A stretch of DNA of 38,325 nucleotides from Paracoccus rhizosphaerae (GTDB taxonomy: Bacteria; Pseudomonadota; Alphaproteobacteria; Rhodobacterales; Rhodobacteraceae): contig NZ_JAOTBE010000033.1 in the NCBI RefSeq assembly GCF_026162645.1, positions 1-38,325 on the forward strand, read 5' to 3'. The position numbers and the translations under genes were made by a program. The stretch's first letter is position 1. The number at the start of each line of letters is the position of its first letter. The notes under the pieces are model-generated. The model ran no database searches. It had not been told where the DNA came from and saw nothing but the letters and a program-made list of their open reading frames with translations. Positions 17,535 through 26,702 of this stretch are shown in pieces.

Positions 17535-19286
17535 TCATTTGACGCGGTGATGCGCGACTCTGCTTCCGGTTGTAACCGAGGCGCCCTCGGACTGCAGATG
17601 CGTCAGCCGCCCCGACCGAGGGGCCGTGACGGTCGTCTCCATCTTCATCGCCTCGACGACTGCGATGACGTCGCCCGCCTGCACCTCGGCACCATCGGCG
17701 GCCTTCCACAACGATAGCGTGCCCGAGACCGGAGCCGACACCTCGTCCGCGCCTGTCTCGGCTTTCTCGGGCTGCGTCGGCGGCGGCGCCGCCAGGATGC
17801 CGGGGGGCAGCGCCAGCATGTGGCGCCGGCCGTCGATCTCGATGGGGACGCGCAGAAGCGGCATCTCATCGGGCGGCGTCACGCGCGGTCCGGGCGGAAT
17901 GGCGGCCGCCAGTCGGGCAGCGAAGTCGGTTTCGATCCAGCGGGTATGGACCGAGAGGCCGTCACGAAACTCGGGCGCGGTCAGCACCAGGCGATGGAAT
18001 GGAACGGTCGAGGCCACGCCCTCGACCCTGAACTCGGCCAGGGCGCGGACCGCACGGGCCAGCGCCTGCGACCGGTCCGGCGCCCAGACGATCAGCTTGG
18101 CCATCATCGAGTCGAACTGGCTGGGCACTGTCCCTCCCTGCGCGACGCCGCTGTCCAGCCGGACCCCGATCCCCTCTGGCGGGCTCCAGACGGTGATCGG
18201 CCCCGGCGTCGGCAGGAAGCCCCGGCCGGAATCTTCGGCGTTGATGCGGAATTCGATGGCATGGCCGCGCGGATCGGGCATGCTGTCGTCGATCAGCCGC
18301 GCCCCTTGCGCCACCCGGATCTGCGCGCTGACGATATCGATGTCGGTGGTTTCCTCGGTTACCGGATGTTCGACCTGCAGGCGCGTGTTCACCTCCAGAA
18401 ACGAGATCGTGCCGCTCTCAGACATCAGGAACTCGACCGTGCCGGCACCGCAATAGTTGGCTTGGGCGCAGATGCTGCGGGCCGCGGTGATCAAGCGGTC
18501 CTGCTGGTCCGGCGTCAGGAACGGGGCGGGCGCCTCCTCGACCAGCTTCTGGTTGCGCCGTTGCAGCGTACAGTCGCGCGTGCCCAGTACCTTGACGGTG
18601 CCGTGCCGGTCGGCCAGCACCTGCACCTCGAGATGGCGGGGACGGTCCAGGAACTGCTCGACATAGCATTCGCCGCGACCAAAGGCGGCCACGGCCTCTC
18701 GGACGGCGCTGTCAAAGCGCTCCTCGACCTCGTCCAGGGTCCAGGCGACCTTCATGCCACGGCCCCCGCCGCCGAACGCTGCCTTGATCGCCACGGGAAG
18801 CCCGTGGTCGCGGGCGAAGGTTATCGCCTCGGCCGCGCTGGCGACCGGGCCGTCGCTTCCGGCGGCAAGCGGCGCGCCGACGGCGCGGGCGATTTCGCGG
18901 GCGCGAATTTTGTCGCCCAAGGCCTCGATGGCCTCTGGATCGGGGCCGATCCAGATCAGGCCCGCGTCTTGGACGGCACGGGCAAAGCCTGCGCTTTCCG
19001 ACAGGAAGCCATAGCCGGGATGGACGGCGTCGACACCTGCGCGCGCCGCGATGTCCAGGATGCCGTTGGCGTCCAGATAGGTGTCGGCGGGACGCGATCC
19101 CTCCAGCGGGAACGCCTCGTCTGCCAGGGCCACGAACGGCGCGTCCCGGTCCGGCTCGGCATAGACGGCGACCGAGGCGATCCCCTCGTCCCGGCAGGCG
19201 CGGATGATGCGGACCGCAATCTCACCCCGGTTGGCGATCAGGATCCGAGAGATCGGGCGCAGGGGCGTGTCGTCGAAAATCGTCAT
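17535..19286 (-). CDS. Biotin carboxylase fused to biotin carboxyl carrier domain
   Basis: A 583-residue fusion. Residues about 14-460 are biotin carboxylase: [19 protein letters not shown]-grasp glycine loop FGGGGRGMK (171-179) and [14 protein letters not shown] (298-311) with catalytic residues. Residues about 515-580 are a biotinyl domain with EAMKMET (Lys548 expected to carry biotin). It would carboxylate biotin with ATP and bicarbonate. No acyl-CoA carboxyltransferase gene is present; instead it follows the PxpB-PxpC fusion by 1 nt. PxpB/PxpC-like domains are homologous to the carboxyltransferase part of urea carboxylase, so a 5-oxoproline or amide carboxylase complex is plausible. The alternative is an acetyl- or propionyl-CoA carboxylase alpha chain with partners elsewhere. 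Start at 19286 (MTIFDD) is set by homology and the adjacent stop. Confidence 0.88.
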   Translation of the reverse strand: MTIFDDTPLRPISRILIANRGEIAVRIIRACRDEGIASVAVYAEPDRDAPFVALADEAFPLEGSRPADTYLDANGILDIAARAGVDAVHPGYGFLSESAGFARAVQDAGLIWIGPDPEAIEALGDKIRAREIARAVGAPLAAGSDGPVASAAEAITFARDHGLPVAIKAAFGGGGRGMKVAWTLDEVEERFDSAVREAVAAFGRGECYVEQFLDRPRHLEVQVLADRHGTVKVLGTRDCTLQRRNQKLVEEAPAPFLTPDQQDRLITAARSICAQANYCGAGTVEFLMSESGTISFLEVNTRLQVEHPVTEETTDIDIVSAQIRVAQGARLIDDSMPDPRGHAIEFRINAEDSGRGFLPTPGPITVWSPPEGIGVRLDSGVAQGGTVPSQFDSMMAKLIVWAPDRSQALARAVRALAEFRVEGVASTVPFHRLVLTAPEFRDGLSVHTRWIETDFAARLAAAIPPGPRVTPPDEMPLLRVPIEIDGRRHMLALPPGILAAPPPTQPEKAETGADEVSAPVSGTLSLWKAADGAEVQAGDVIAVVEAMKMETTVTAPRSGRLTHLQSEGASVTTGSRVAHHRVK

Positions 19287-19287
19287 G

Positions 19288-20832
19288 TCAGCCTTCCAGA
19301 TCAATGGGGGCGAACGGTGCCAGGGCAGTGAACCGCACGCGCGCACCCGGCGGCAGTTGCCCCGCAAGGTCCAGCGCGTCGGGATGCAGGGTGGCGATGA
19401 CCGGATAGCCCCCGGTCAGCGGGTGGTCGGCCAGAAACAGCACGGGCTGGCCGGAATGCGGCACCTGGATGGCGCCGGCCACGCACCCTTCGGACGGCAG
19501 CTCGACCTGGTCCTGCCGTCGAAGGGGCGCACCGGCCAAGCGGATGCCGACCCGCGAAGATTGCGCCGTCACCTGCCAGTCCTGGGACAGGAAGCTGCCG
19601 ACGGTGTCGTCGTCGAACCAGTCCGTCCGCGGTCCCAATGTCACCGGCAAGGTTACCAGATCGCCCGCCGCCGGCAGGTCGGGGGCAGGTTCTGGATCGG
19701 TAACGGCTTGGGCGGGCAGGTCCGCCGGCGCAATGGCGTCACCCGCCGTCAGGGTCGGCGGCCCCACATGCGCCAGCGTGTCGGTCGAGGCTGATCCCAG
19801 CACCTGCGGCGCGTCGAACCCGCCCCGCGCCGCCAGATAGCTGCGCATGCCCGCCGCGGGCGCGGAAATGTGGACGGTGTCGCCAGCATCCAGAGCGAAT
19901 GCCGCGCCGGGTGCGACGGGCCGCCCCCGCACACTTGCCGTCGCGGCGCCGGCCAGGGCCAGCGTCATCGGCTGTTCCGCCAGCAGGGCGACGGGGCCAA
20001 GCGTGATCTCGAGCGCGGGCAGACCGGGCGGGTTGCCAACCGCCCGATTGGCGCGGCGCAATGCCCCCCGGTCAAGCGCCCCCGAGGCACTGACCCCCTG
20101 CCCCGCCTGCCCCGGACGACCCAGGTCCTGCACCAGGATCGGAAAGGCCGCCTGCGTCACCCGCAGCCCCTGCACCGTCTGCCGCTCAAGCGGCGCGGCG
20201 GACGGGCGCTGTATCCGGCCGGTCACGAAACGCACCCGCAGGCCAGGCTGAAGCAGCGCTGGCGGATCGCGATCCAGGTCCCACATCGGCGCATCGGTCC
20301 GCCCGATCAGTTGCCAACCGCCGGGCGTCTGCTGCGGATAGATGCCGCAGAACCGGCCGGCCAGCGCGACCGAGCCCGCCTGGATCCGCTGTCGCGGTTC
20401 CGCCCGGCGCGGCAGGTCAAAGCGCGGATCGTCGCATGTCATATAGGCAAAGCCCGGCGCAAAGCCGCAGAAGGCGACCTGCCACAAGGCAGCCTGATGC
20501 GCCTCGATCACCTCGGCGGTGGACAGGTCCATCAGGCGCGCGACCTCATCAAGGTCCTCGCCGTCATAGGTGACAGGCAGATCGATGGTCCGTGTCGGCC
20601 GGTCCCGCGGCCGCGCGGGGGCGGACAGCCGGGCGCGGATCGCCCGTGCCAGCGCCGCATCGGCGGCGACGCCCGGTGCCGTCCGGATCAGAAGCGTGCG
20701 GGCGGCCGGCACAACTTCGGCAACCCCTGCCACAGGATCGGCGGCCAGGGCATCGTGTAGCGCCATCGTTGCATTCAGGTCCGGCAACTCGACCAGCAGA
20801 CAGCGCGGGCTGACCGGCAGATAGCGGATCAT
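19288..20832 (-). CDS. pxpBC: Fused 5-oxoprolinase subunits B and C (KipI-KipA fusion)
   Basis: A 514-residue fusion. The N-terminal about 210 residues are PxpB/KipI-like (AHS1) with [13 protein letters not shown] and [20 protein letters not shown]. From about residue 225 the PxpC/KipA-like (AHS2) part follows: [51 protein letters not shown] and [16 protein letters not shown]. In other bacteria these are usually separate subunits that, with PxpA, hydrolyse 5-oxoproline to glutamate using ATP. The same two domains form the carboxyltransferase of urea carboxylase and allophanate hydrolase-linked enzymes. Its ATG overlaps the pxpA stop by 4 nt, and the biotin carboxylase begins 1 nt after its stop. 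Confidence 0.92.
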   Translation of the reverse strand: MIRYLPVSPRCLLVELPDLNATMALHDALAADPVAGVAEVVPAARTLLIRTAPGVAADAALARAIRARLSAPARPRDRPTRTIDLPVTYDGEDLDEVARLMDLSTAEVIEAHQAALWQVAFCGFAPGFAYMTCDDPRFDLPRRAEPRQRIQAGSVALAGRFCGIYPQQTPGGWQLIGRTDAPMWDLDRDPPALLQPGLRVRFVTGRIQRPSAAPLERQTVQGLRVTQAAFPILVQDLGRPGQAGQGVSASGALDRGALRRANRAVGNPPGLPALEITLGPVALLAEQPMTLALAGAATASVRGRPVAPGAAFALDAGDTVHISAPAAGMRSYLAARGGFDAPQVLGSASTDTLAHVGPPTLTAGDAIAPADLPAQAVTDPEPAPDLPAAGDLVTLPVTLGPRTDWFDDDTVGSFLSQDWQVTAQSSRVGIRLAGAPLRRQDQVELPSEGCVAGAIQVPHSGQPVLFLADHPLTGGYPVIATLHPDALDLAGQLPPGARVRFTALAPFAPIDLEG

Positions 20833-21590
20833 AGGGCGAATGCGGCGATCCGAACGCCGGCCGCCGCCAATGCCGCGCGGATTTGCCCGGCCATGGCGAC
20901 CGCGCCCGGGCTGTCGCCATGCACGCAGATGCTGTCGGCGCCAAGGCGCAGCGGGGTGCCATTTTGCGCCTCGACAACGCCTTCGGTGGCCAGCCGGACC
21001 ATGCGTGCGGCAATGGCATCATGGTCGTCCAGTACCGCGCCCTGAGCGCTGCGCGGCACAAGGGTGCCGTCAGGGCCATAGGCCCGGTCGGCGAAGGCTT
21101 CGGCCACGACGCGCAGCCCGGCGGTTCGGGCGCGGTCCAAGACCGGCGCGCCCGCGAGCCCCATCATCACCAGCCCCGGATCGACCACCAGCACCGCGGC
21201 GATCACCGCATCGGCCTGCCGCGCATCATGGGCGATGGTGTTGTAGAGCGCGCCGTGCGGCTTGACATAGCTGACGCGCGTGCCCGCCGCCCGCGCCAGC
21301 CCCTGCAGCGCCCCGATCTGATAGATGACGTCGGCCTTCAGATCGTCAGGTGCGACATCCATCGCGCGGCGGCCGAAGCCCACGCGGTCGGGATAGCTGA
21401 CATGCGCGCCCACAGCCACTCCGCGCCGCGCCGCCTCGCGCAGCGTCGCCAACAGCCCCGCCGGATCGCCGGCGTGAAATCCGCAGGCGATGTTGGCCGA
21501 ACTGACGATGCCCAGCATCGCCGCGTCGTCGCCCATACGCCAGGCGCCATAGCCTTCGCCCAGGTCGCTGTTCAGGTCAATCGTGGTCAC
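20829..21590 (-). CDS. pxpA: 5-oxoprolinase subunit A (LamB/YcsF family)
   Basis: A 253-residue LamB/YcsF protein. Signatures: [11 protein letters not shown] at the N-terminus, [55 protein letters not shown] and [11 protein letters not shown]. The fold is a glycoside hydrolase/deacetylase-type barrel, and the Asp/His residues in these motifs probably form the active site of ATP-dependent 5-oxoprolinase with PxpB and PxpC. Length is normal for the family (about 250). It starts at GTG (21590), preceded by the purine run AAAGGGGGG. It lies 52 nt behind cysW, so it may be cotranscribed with the sulfate transporter. 5-oxoproline arises from glutathione turnover and from spontaneous glutamine cyclisation. 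Confidence 0.93.
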   Translation of the reverse strand: MTTIDLNSDLGEGYGAWRMGDDAAMLGIVSSANIACGFHAGDPAGLLATLREAARRGVAVGAHVSYPDRVGFGRRAMDVAPDDLKADVIYQIGALQGLARAAGTRVSYVKPHGALYNTIAHDARQADAVIAAVLVVDPGLVMMGLAGAPVLDRARTAGLRVVAEAFADRAYGPDGTLVPRSAQGAVLDDHDAIAARMVRLATEGVVEAQNGTPLRLGADSICVHGDSPGAVAMAGQIRAALAAAGVRIAAFAL

Positions 21591-21642
21591 GTGCCCCCCT
21601 TTCGCGGCAGGATCGGGGCTTCGCCGGGGGGCGTCAAGGCCC

Positions 21643-22491
21643 TCAGCCGCGCCGCGCCTCCAGCGCCGTCTTCAGGGCCAGCGCGACCAGCGCGATCAGT
21701 GTCAGGGTCGATGCGGCGGCAAAGGCGCCGACGGTGTTCAGGTCGTTGAACAGCAGTTCCACATGCAGGGGCAGCGTGTTCGTCTGGCCACGAACGCTGC
21801 CGGACACGACGGAAACGCCGCCGAATTCACCCACCGCCCGGGCGGTGCAGAGGACTGCGCCGTAAAGCAGCGCCCACTTGATGTTGGGCAGCGTCACCCG
21901 GCGGAACACCTGCCAGCCCGATGCGCCTAGCGTGACGGCCGCCTGTTCCTGGTCGGTCCCCTGCGCCTGCATCAGCGGCAGCACCTCTCGGGCGACGAAG
22001 GGCGCGGTGACAAACATCGTCACCAGAACAATGCCGGGAAGCGCGAAGACCACCTGCAGGTCCATCTCTCGCAGCCACGGCCCCAGCAGCCCCTGCCGGC
22101 CATAAAGCAGCAGGTAGCAGATGCCCGCGATGATCGGAGAGATCGAGAACGGAATCTCGATCATCGTGACCAGCGCCCCCCGCCCCGGAAAGCGGTGCTT
22201 GGCGATGGCCCAGGCGGCCGCGATGCCGAAGCCGATGTTCAGCGGCACCACGATCACTGCGATCAGACTGGTCAGCCAGATGGCGTGCAGCGTGTCGGGG
22301 TCCATGATGTTGGCGGCATAGACCTGCCAGCCCTCGGAAAAGGCGCGCACGAAGATGTAGGCCAGCGGCGCCACCACGATCAGCAGCGTCAGGACGACGG
22401 CCAGCCCCACCAGCAGGCGCGCACCGCCGGTTCGGGCGGGACGGCCGGGGTGCGGCGTGGCGTCGGGGGCGATCAGGGGCTGTACGCTCAT
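21643..22491 (-). CDS. cysW: Sulfate ABC transporter permease CysW
   Basis: A 282-residue inner-membrane permease with a first helix around [23 protein letters not shown] and five more. The EAA-type loop is [29 protein letters not shown], and [30 protein letters not shown] is a strong CysW signature. It forms the sulfate/thiosulfate channel with CysT. The start codon overlaps the cysT stop by 4 nt. It is the last transporter gene, followed by pxpA after 52 nt. Confidence 0.93.
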   Translation of the reverse strand: MSVQPLIAPDATPHPGRPARTGGARLLVGLAVVLTLLIVVAPLAYIFVRAFSEGWQVYAANIMDPDTLHAIWLTSLIAVIVVPLNIGFGIAAAWAIAKHRFPGRGALVTMIEIPFSISPIIAGICYLLLYGRQGLLGPWLREMDLQVVFALPGIVLVTMFVTAPFVAREVLPLMQAQGTDQEQAAVTLGASGWQVFRRVTLPNIKWALLYGAVLCTARAVGEFGGVSVVSGSVRGQTNTLPLHVELLFNDLNTVGAFAAASTLTLIALVALALKTALEARRG

Positions 22492-23336
22492 CTGGTGGCC
22501 TCGCGGTGGCGGGCGGCCCAGGATTGCAGGATGTTCGACAGGATCAGCAGCACCAAGGCGAAGGCCAGCAGCACCAGCGCGATGGCGGCCGCGCCGTTGT
22601 AGTCGTATTCCTCAAGCCGGATATAGGCCAGTAGGGCCGCGATCTCGGTCTCGAACGGCAGGTTGCCGGCGATGAAGACGATGGCGCCGAATTCGCCTAG
22701 CGACCGCGCGAAGGCCGTGGTGCAGCCGGCCAGCCAGGCGGGCAGGATCGCCGGGAAGACCACGCGGGAAAAGATCTGCCAAGGACGCGCGCCAAGCGTC
22801 TCGGCCGCCTGCTCCAGCGAGGTGTCCAGATCCTCCAGCACCGGCTGGACGGTGCGGACCACGAAGGGGATCGAGGTGAAGGCCATCGCCAGCGCGATGC
22901 CCCAGATCGTATAGACGACCTGCAGCCCGGCCGCGTCCAGCACGGACCCGAACCAGCCGTTCGCGGAAAACAGCGCGGTCAGCGACAGGCCCGCGACCGC
23001 CGTGGGCAGCGCAAACGGGATATCCATCAGCGCGTCCAGCAGGCGCTTGCCCGGAAAGTCATAGCGGACAAGCACCCAGGCCATCAAAAGCCCATAGGCG
23101 GCGTTGAAGGCGGTGGCGATGGCCCCCGCCGTCAGCGTGATGCGAAAGGCCGCCACCGCCCGGTCGCTGCTGACGATGGCCCAGAAGGCGGCGGGGCCGA
23201 TCTCGGCCCCCTTCAGGATCAGCGCCGCGATCGGGATCAGGACGATCAGCACCAGATAGAGCAGCGTCGTCCCCAGGCTGAGCGTAAAGCCCGGCAGGAC
23301 GCGCCTGGCGCGGATGGGGGCGGCCGCAGCGATCAT
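22488..23336 (-). CDS. cysT: Sulfate ABC transporter permease CysT (CysU)
   Basis: A 282-residue permease. After LPGFTLSLGTTLLYLVLIVLIP the protein has the CysT hallmarks MDIPFALPTAVAGLSL, EQAAETLGARPWQIFSRVVFPAI (coupling loop) and FARSLGEFGAIVFIAGNLPFETEI. Six membrane helices are expected. Start and stop each overlap a neighbour by 4 nt (sbp upstream, cysW downstream), so subunits are made in step. Confidence 0.94.
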   Translation of the reverse strand: MIAAAAPIRARRVLPGFTLSLGTTLLYLVLIVLIPIAALILKGAEIGPAAFWAIVSSDRAVAAFRITLTAGAIATAFNAAYGLLMAWVLVRYDFPGKRLLDALMDIPFALPTAVAGLSLTALFSANGWFGSVLDAAGLQVVYTIWGIALAMAFTSIPFVVRTVQPVLEDLDTSLEQAAETLGARPWQIFSRVVFPAILPAWLAGCTTAFARSLGEFGAIVFIAGNLPFETEIAALLAYIRLEEYDYNGAAAIALVLLAFALVLLILSNILQSWAARHREATR

Positions 23337-24325
23337 CGGTTCACGAAGACCTGGTCAAGGATGCCGCCGCTGGCCAGGTGATTTTCGCTGACCGCATCCC
23401 AACCGCCGAAGACCTCGTCCACGGTGACCAGTTCGACCGGGGCCTGGGCGTCCGCGTATTCGGCTGCAACCGCCTCGTCGGTGACGCGATAGTCGCGCTC
23501 GGCTAGGATGCGCTGCGCCTCGGGGGTATAGAGCCATTCCAGATAGGCCTGCGCGACGTCGGTGGTGCCGTTGTCCTCGGCATTCTCGGCCACGACGGCG
23601 ACCGGAAAGGCGGCGAAGAGGCTCATCGACGGGGTGACGCGCTCGAAGCCTTCGCTAGCGTATTGTTCTGCGATCTGGCCGGTCTCTGCCTCGAAGGTCA
23701 CCAGCACGTCACCAATACCGCGTTCCGCAAAGGTCTGCGTGGCGGCACGCCCGCCGGTGTCGAATACCGGCACGCCGTCGAAGATCTTGCGCACGAAGTC
23801 CTGTGCCGCCGCCTCGTCGCCGTTGTTCTGGGCCAGCGCATAGGCATAGGCCGCCAGATAGGTATAGCGTGCATTGCCGCTGGTCTTGGGGTTGGGGAAG
23901 ATGGGCGCCACGTCTTCGCGCGCCAGATCGTCCCAATCTTCGATGTTCTTCGGGTTGCCCTCGCGCACAAGGAAGGCCGGCAGCGAATAATAGGGCGAGG
24001 CGCCATTCGGGAAGGCGTCGCGCCAGTCCTCGGGCAGCAGGCCGCCATCGGCCAGCACGTCGATGTCGGTTTCCTGATTGAAGGTCACCACGTCAGCCGG
24101 CAGCCCTTCCAGGATAGCGCGGGCCTGCTTGGACGATCCGCCATGCGACATGTCGATGGTGATGGTCCGGCCGGTTTCCTCTTGCCAGTGTTCGGCGAAG
24201 GCGGGGTTCAGCGCCTCGAACAGCTCGCGCGCGATGTCATAGCTGACGTTCAGAAGCTTGTCCTGCGCGGCGGCGGGACCGGCCAGGGTCAGGGCGATGG
24301 CCGAGGCGATCAGGGGCAGTTTCAT
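23333..24325 (-). CDS. sbp: Periplasmic sulfate-binding protein
   Basis: A 330-residue periplasmic protein with a signal peptide ending about AGPAAAQ (residue 21). Family motifs: LLNVSYDIARELFEALNPAF, ITIDMSHGGSSKQARAILEGL, ADVVTFNQETDIDVL, LVREGNPKNIEDWDDL and PNPKTSGNARYTYLAAYAYA, all typical of Sbp/CysP anion-binding proteins that hold dehydrated sulfate by backbone and Ser/Gly contacts. Whether sulfate or thiosulfate is preferred cannot be told. It lies between cysA and cysT with 4-nt overlaps at both ends, an order (A-binding protein-T-W) that differs from enteric cysPTWA. Confidence 0.92.
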   Translation of the reverse strand: MKLPLIASAIALTLAGPAAAQDKLLNVSYDIARELFEALNPAFAEHWQEETGRTITIDMSHGGSSKQARAILEGLPADVVTFNQETDIDVLADGGLLPEDWRDAFPNGASPYYSLPAFLVREGNPKNIEDWDDLAREDVAPIFPNPKTSGNARYTYLAAYAYALAQNNGDEAAAQDFVRKIFDGVPVFDTGGRAATQTFAERGIGDVLVTFEAETGQIAEQYASEGFERVTPSMSLFAAFPVAVVAENAEDNGTTDVAQAYLEWLYTPEAQRILAERDYRVTDEAVAAEYADAQAPVELVTVDEVFGGWDAVSENHLASGGILDQVFVNR

Positions 24326-25413
24326 CGGGCGATTTCCTTTCGCAAGGGCAGGACGGGGGCGGCGTGGTCGCGGCGGCTGTCGGGGAAGACGGCCGCGGCC
24401 TCGATCCGCAGGGCGACGGGGGCGCCGCGGGACAGGGCGGGGGCGCCGCGGCGGGGCATCTGGACCTCGACCTCGGTTCCATCGGGCTTGGTGGCCGTCA
24501 GGTGCAGTTCGGCGCCGGTGCTGCCCAGGCTGCTGACGGTCCAGCAGGCGGCGGGGTCCGGCACGGCACGGATGTCGGCGGGTCGGGCGAAAATCCGCGC
24601 CGGCCCGTCGGGCAGCGCACGGCGCGGCAGCGCGGACAGGTCAAGCCCGGGCCCGGTGGCGCGACCGGCGGCCAGCGTCACCGGCAGTTCGACCGTGGCG
24701 CCCATGAAGCGGGCGACGAAGGGGCTGGCGGGGTGGTCATGGATGTCGTCGGCGTGACCGATCTGCTCGATCCGGCCCGCTCCCATCACGACGACCCGGT
24801 CGGCCAGCTCGAACGCTTCCTCCTGGTCGTGGGTGACGAAGATGGTGGTCGATCCGGTCGCCTCGTGAACCCCACGCAGCCAGCGGCGCAGGTCGCGGCG
24901 GATGGCGGCGTCCAGCGCACCGAAGGGTTCGTCCAACAGAAGCACGCGCGGCTGGATCGCCAGCGCCCGGCCGAGCGCCACGCGCTGGCGCTGGCCGCCA
25001 GACAGCTGCGCCGGATAGCGGTCGGCCAGTTGGTCGATCTGCAGGAAAGCCATCAGCTCATCAACTTTGGCCGCGATCTGCGCGCGCGAAGGCCGCTGCC
25101 CGCGGGGCATGACCTCAAGGCCGAAGGCGATGTTGTCGCGCACGCTCATGTGCGGGAACAGCGCATAGTGCTGGAAGACGAAGCCGATGCGCCGATCGCG
25201 CGCGGCCAGTTGCAGCCAGTCCTGGCCAGCGACCTGCAGCCGCCCCGAGTCCGGCCATTCCAGCCCCGCGATGATCTTCAGGAGCGTCGTCTTCCCCGAC
25301 CCCGACGGCCCCAGCAACGCCACCAGTTCTCCGTCGGCGACGTCGAGGTCGATACCCTGCAGCACCTCGGTCCGGTCGAACCGCTTGGTCATTCCGCTGA
25401 TCGTGATCGACAT
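24322..25413 (-). CDS. cysA: Sulfate ABC transporter ATPase
   Basis: A 363-residue ATPase. Walker A GPSGSGKTT, Q-loop VFQHYALFPHMSV, signature [16 protein letters not shown], Walker B VLLLDEPFGALDA and switch His in FVTHDQEEAFELAD. The remaining about 120 residues form a TOBE-like regulatory domain. It is the first gene of the transporter cluster; AAAGGGGG precedes the ATG. Its promoter should lie in the 263-bp divergent gap to the UPF0314 gene (25414-25676), where I see no clear -35/-10 pair. The stop overlaps the sbp start by 4 nt. Confidence 0.94.
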   Translation of the reverse strand: MSITISGMTKRFDRTEVLQGIDLDVADGELVALLGPSGSGKTTLLKIIAGLEWPDSGRLQVAGQDWLQLAARDRRIGFVFQHYALFPHMSVRDNIAFGLEVMPRGQRPSRAQIAAKVDELMAFLQIDQLADRYPAQLSGGQRQRVALGRALAIQPRVLLLDEPFGALDAAIRRDLRRWLRGVHEATGSTTIFVTHDQEEAFELADRVVVMGAGRIEQIGHADDIHDHPASPFVARFMGATVELPVTLAAGRATGPGLDLSALPRRALPDGPARIFARPADIRAVPDPAACWTVSSLGSTGAELHLTATKPDGTEVEVQMPRRGAPALSRGAPVALRIEAAAVFPDSRRDHAAPVLPLRKEIAR

Positions 25414-25676
25414 GGCGCGCCCCCTTTGACACGTCGTCAGCTAGCCAGCGCATCGGCACCCGGCAAGCCCCGCCTACCGGCTGGGCAAGCCTGCGCACCG
25501 GACCCGCATTCCACGGAAACAGGCGACGCCGCAACGTCGATCAGCCGCTTTGGCGGCGGGGCCGAACGCCGTTCCGCAGGGGGCCCTCCCAGCAAGGCGC
25601 ATGTTCTTATTTCCGCATTGTCGCACCCGGCACGGCAGCCCTTGCCACCGCCACCCGCTGCCCTAATCTGCCCGCG

Positions 25677-26270
25677 ATGAGCAGCGATCCCATCCCAACC
25701 CTGCCGGACGTCTCCGAGCTCCCGCCACGCGCCAGTCGCGGCATCACGCGAAGCGCGGCGGTCGCTGCGATCGTTGCGGCAATGGTGGCGAAGCTGGCGT
25801 TCTTCCTGTGGCTCGACCGGCCTTTGGGATGCGACTGCGGGCGCATCTGGGCGGTGCCGTCACAGCCCAGGCTGAACTCTCAGGTAATGCTCGACCCCTA
25901 TACGCTGCTGCACGTGGTCTTCGGGGCGCTTCTGGCCCTGGGGCTGATGCGGCTGCGGCCGCGCTGGACCGGCTGGACGCTGCTGATGACCATCGTCGTC
26001 AGCAGCACCATCTGGGAACTGGCCGAGAACCTGCCCATGATCGTGCAGCTGTTCAATTATGACGCTGGCGATCCGCTGGCATATCACGGGGACAGCCTAG
26101 TGAACGCCACGGCGGACACGGTGGCGGCGGTGCTGGGCGCGGGGCTGGCACGGGTCCTGCCGGTTCCGGTGGTCCTACTGGGGGCGCTGGTGGTCGAGCT
26201 TTCGCTGTCGCTCTGGATCGGTGACGGCTTCATCATCGCCACGCTGCGCGCGATTCCCGGCCTCAGCTAA
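25677..26270 (+). CDS. UPF0314 (DUF2585) membrane protein
   Basis: A 197-residue membrane protein with about five helices: a first one near residues 28-47 (AVAAIVAAMVAKLAFFLWL), then TLLHVVFGALLALGLM, WTLLMTIVVSSTIWELAEN, a segment around TVAAVLGAGLARVL and VVLLGALVVELSLSLWI. Conserved features of the alphaproteobacterial UPF0314/DUF2585 family include LDPYTLLHVVFG, STIWELAEN and YHGDSLVNATADT. Function unknown. No good ribosome site precedes the ATG at 25677; downstream in-frame ATGs fall within the first helix, so the start is probably right. It diverges from cysA and converges on the next gene. Confidence 0.85.
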   Translation: MSSDPIPTLPDVSELPPRASRGITRSAAVAAIVAAMVAKLAFFLWLDRPLGCDCGRIWAVPSQPRLNSQVMLDPYTLLHVVFGALLALGLMRLRPRWTGWTLLMTIVVSSTIWELAENLPMIVQLFNYDAGDPLAYHGDSLVNATADTVAAVLGAGLARVLPVPVVLLGALVVELSLSLWIGDGFIIATLRAIPGLS

Positions 26271-26286
26271 CGTCGCCAGGCCGCTG

Positions 26287-26643
26287 TCAGTCGCGGAACG
26301 CGCTCTTGCGATGCGGTCCGTCCTCGGTCAACGCCGCCGCGGCCAGCGAGAACAGGCCATAGGCCACCATCCCCCGGCGCAGGCGCGCATCGTCGACCCG
26401 TCCGGTCGCGATACAGAAGGCCGCGCCTTGCGCCATGTCGATGGCGCGATGCGTGCTCATCGACAGCGGCCGCGACTGATTGCGATCATAGCGGGTCATC
26501 AGGCTGTATCCCGCGACCACGGCGCCCGCTGCCGCCAGGCGGCGGCGCATGAAGGGCCGGGTGCGCGTCAGCAGGGGCGGCAGCAGCACCAGACCCACGG
26601 CCGAGGCGGCATCCAGCATGGCATGGCTTCTGGGCGGGATCAT
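26287..26643 (-). CDS. Small hydrophobic protein of unknown function
   Basis: A 118-residue protein with two or three weakly hydrophobic segments (AMLDAASAVGLVLLPPLL, AAAGAVVAGYSL and GMVAYGLFSLAAAAL). It has Arg-rich loops (TRTRPFMRRRL, RYDRNQSRPL). Start at 26643 (MIPPRSH) is well supported by AAGAAGGAGG six nt upstream; the longer frame to 26670 would include this ribosome site. No family firmly recognised. It lies 59 nt behind the start side of nothing else: the hybrid kinase gene ends at 26703 upstream of it on the same strand, so it may share that transcript. Confidence 0.65.
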   Translation of the reverse strand: MIPPRSHAMLDAASAVGLVLLPPLLTRTRPFMRRRLAAAGAVVAGYSLMTRYDRNQSRPLSMSTHRAIDMAQGAAFCIATGRVDDARLRRGMVAYGLFSLAAAALTEDGPHRKSAFRD

Positions 26644-26702
26644 CGCGGCCTCCTTCTTTGCGGCCCCCATGGAACGGGGAAGACGGCGCGATGTTCCCGC
26701 CG

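Noticed and set aside
26271..26286. Terminator between the convergent UPF0314 and small hypothetical genes
   Set aside because: The gap is only 16 bp and no stable stem is visible.
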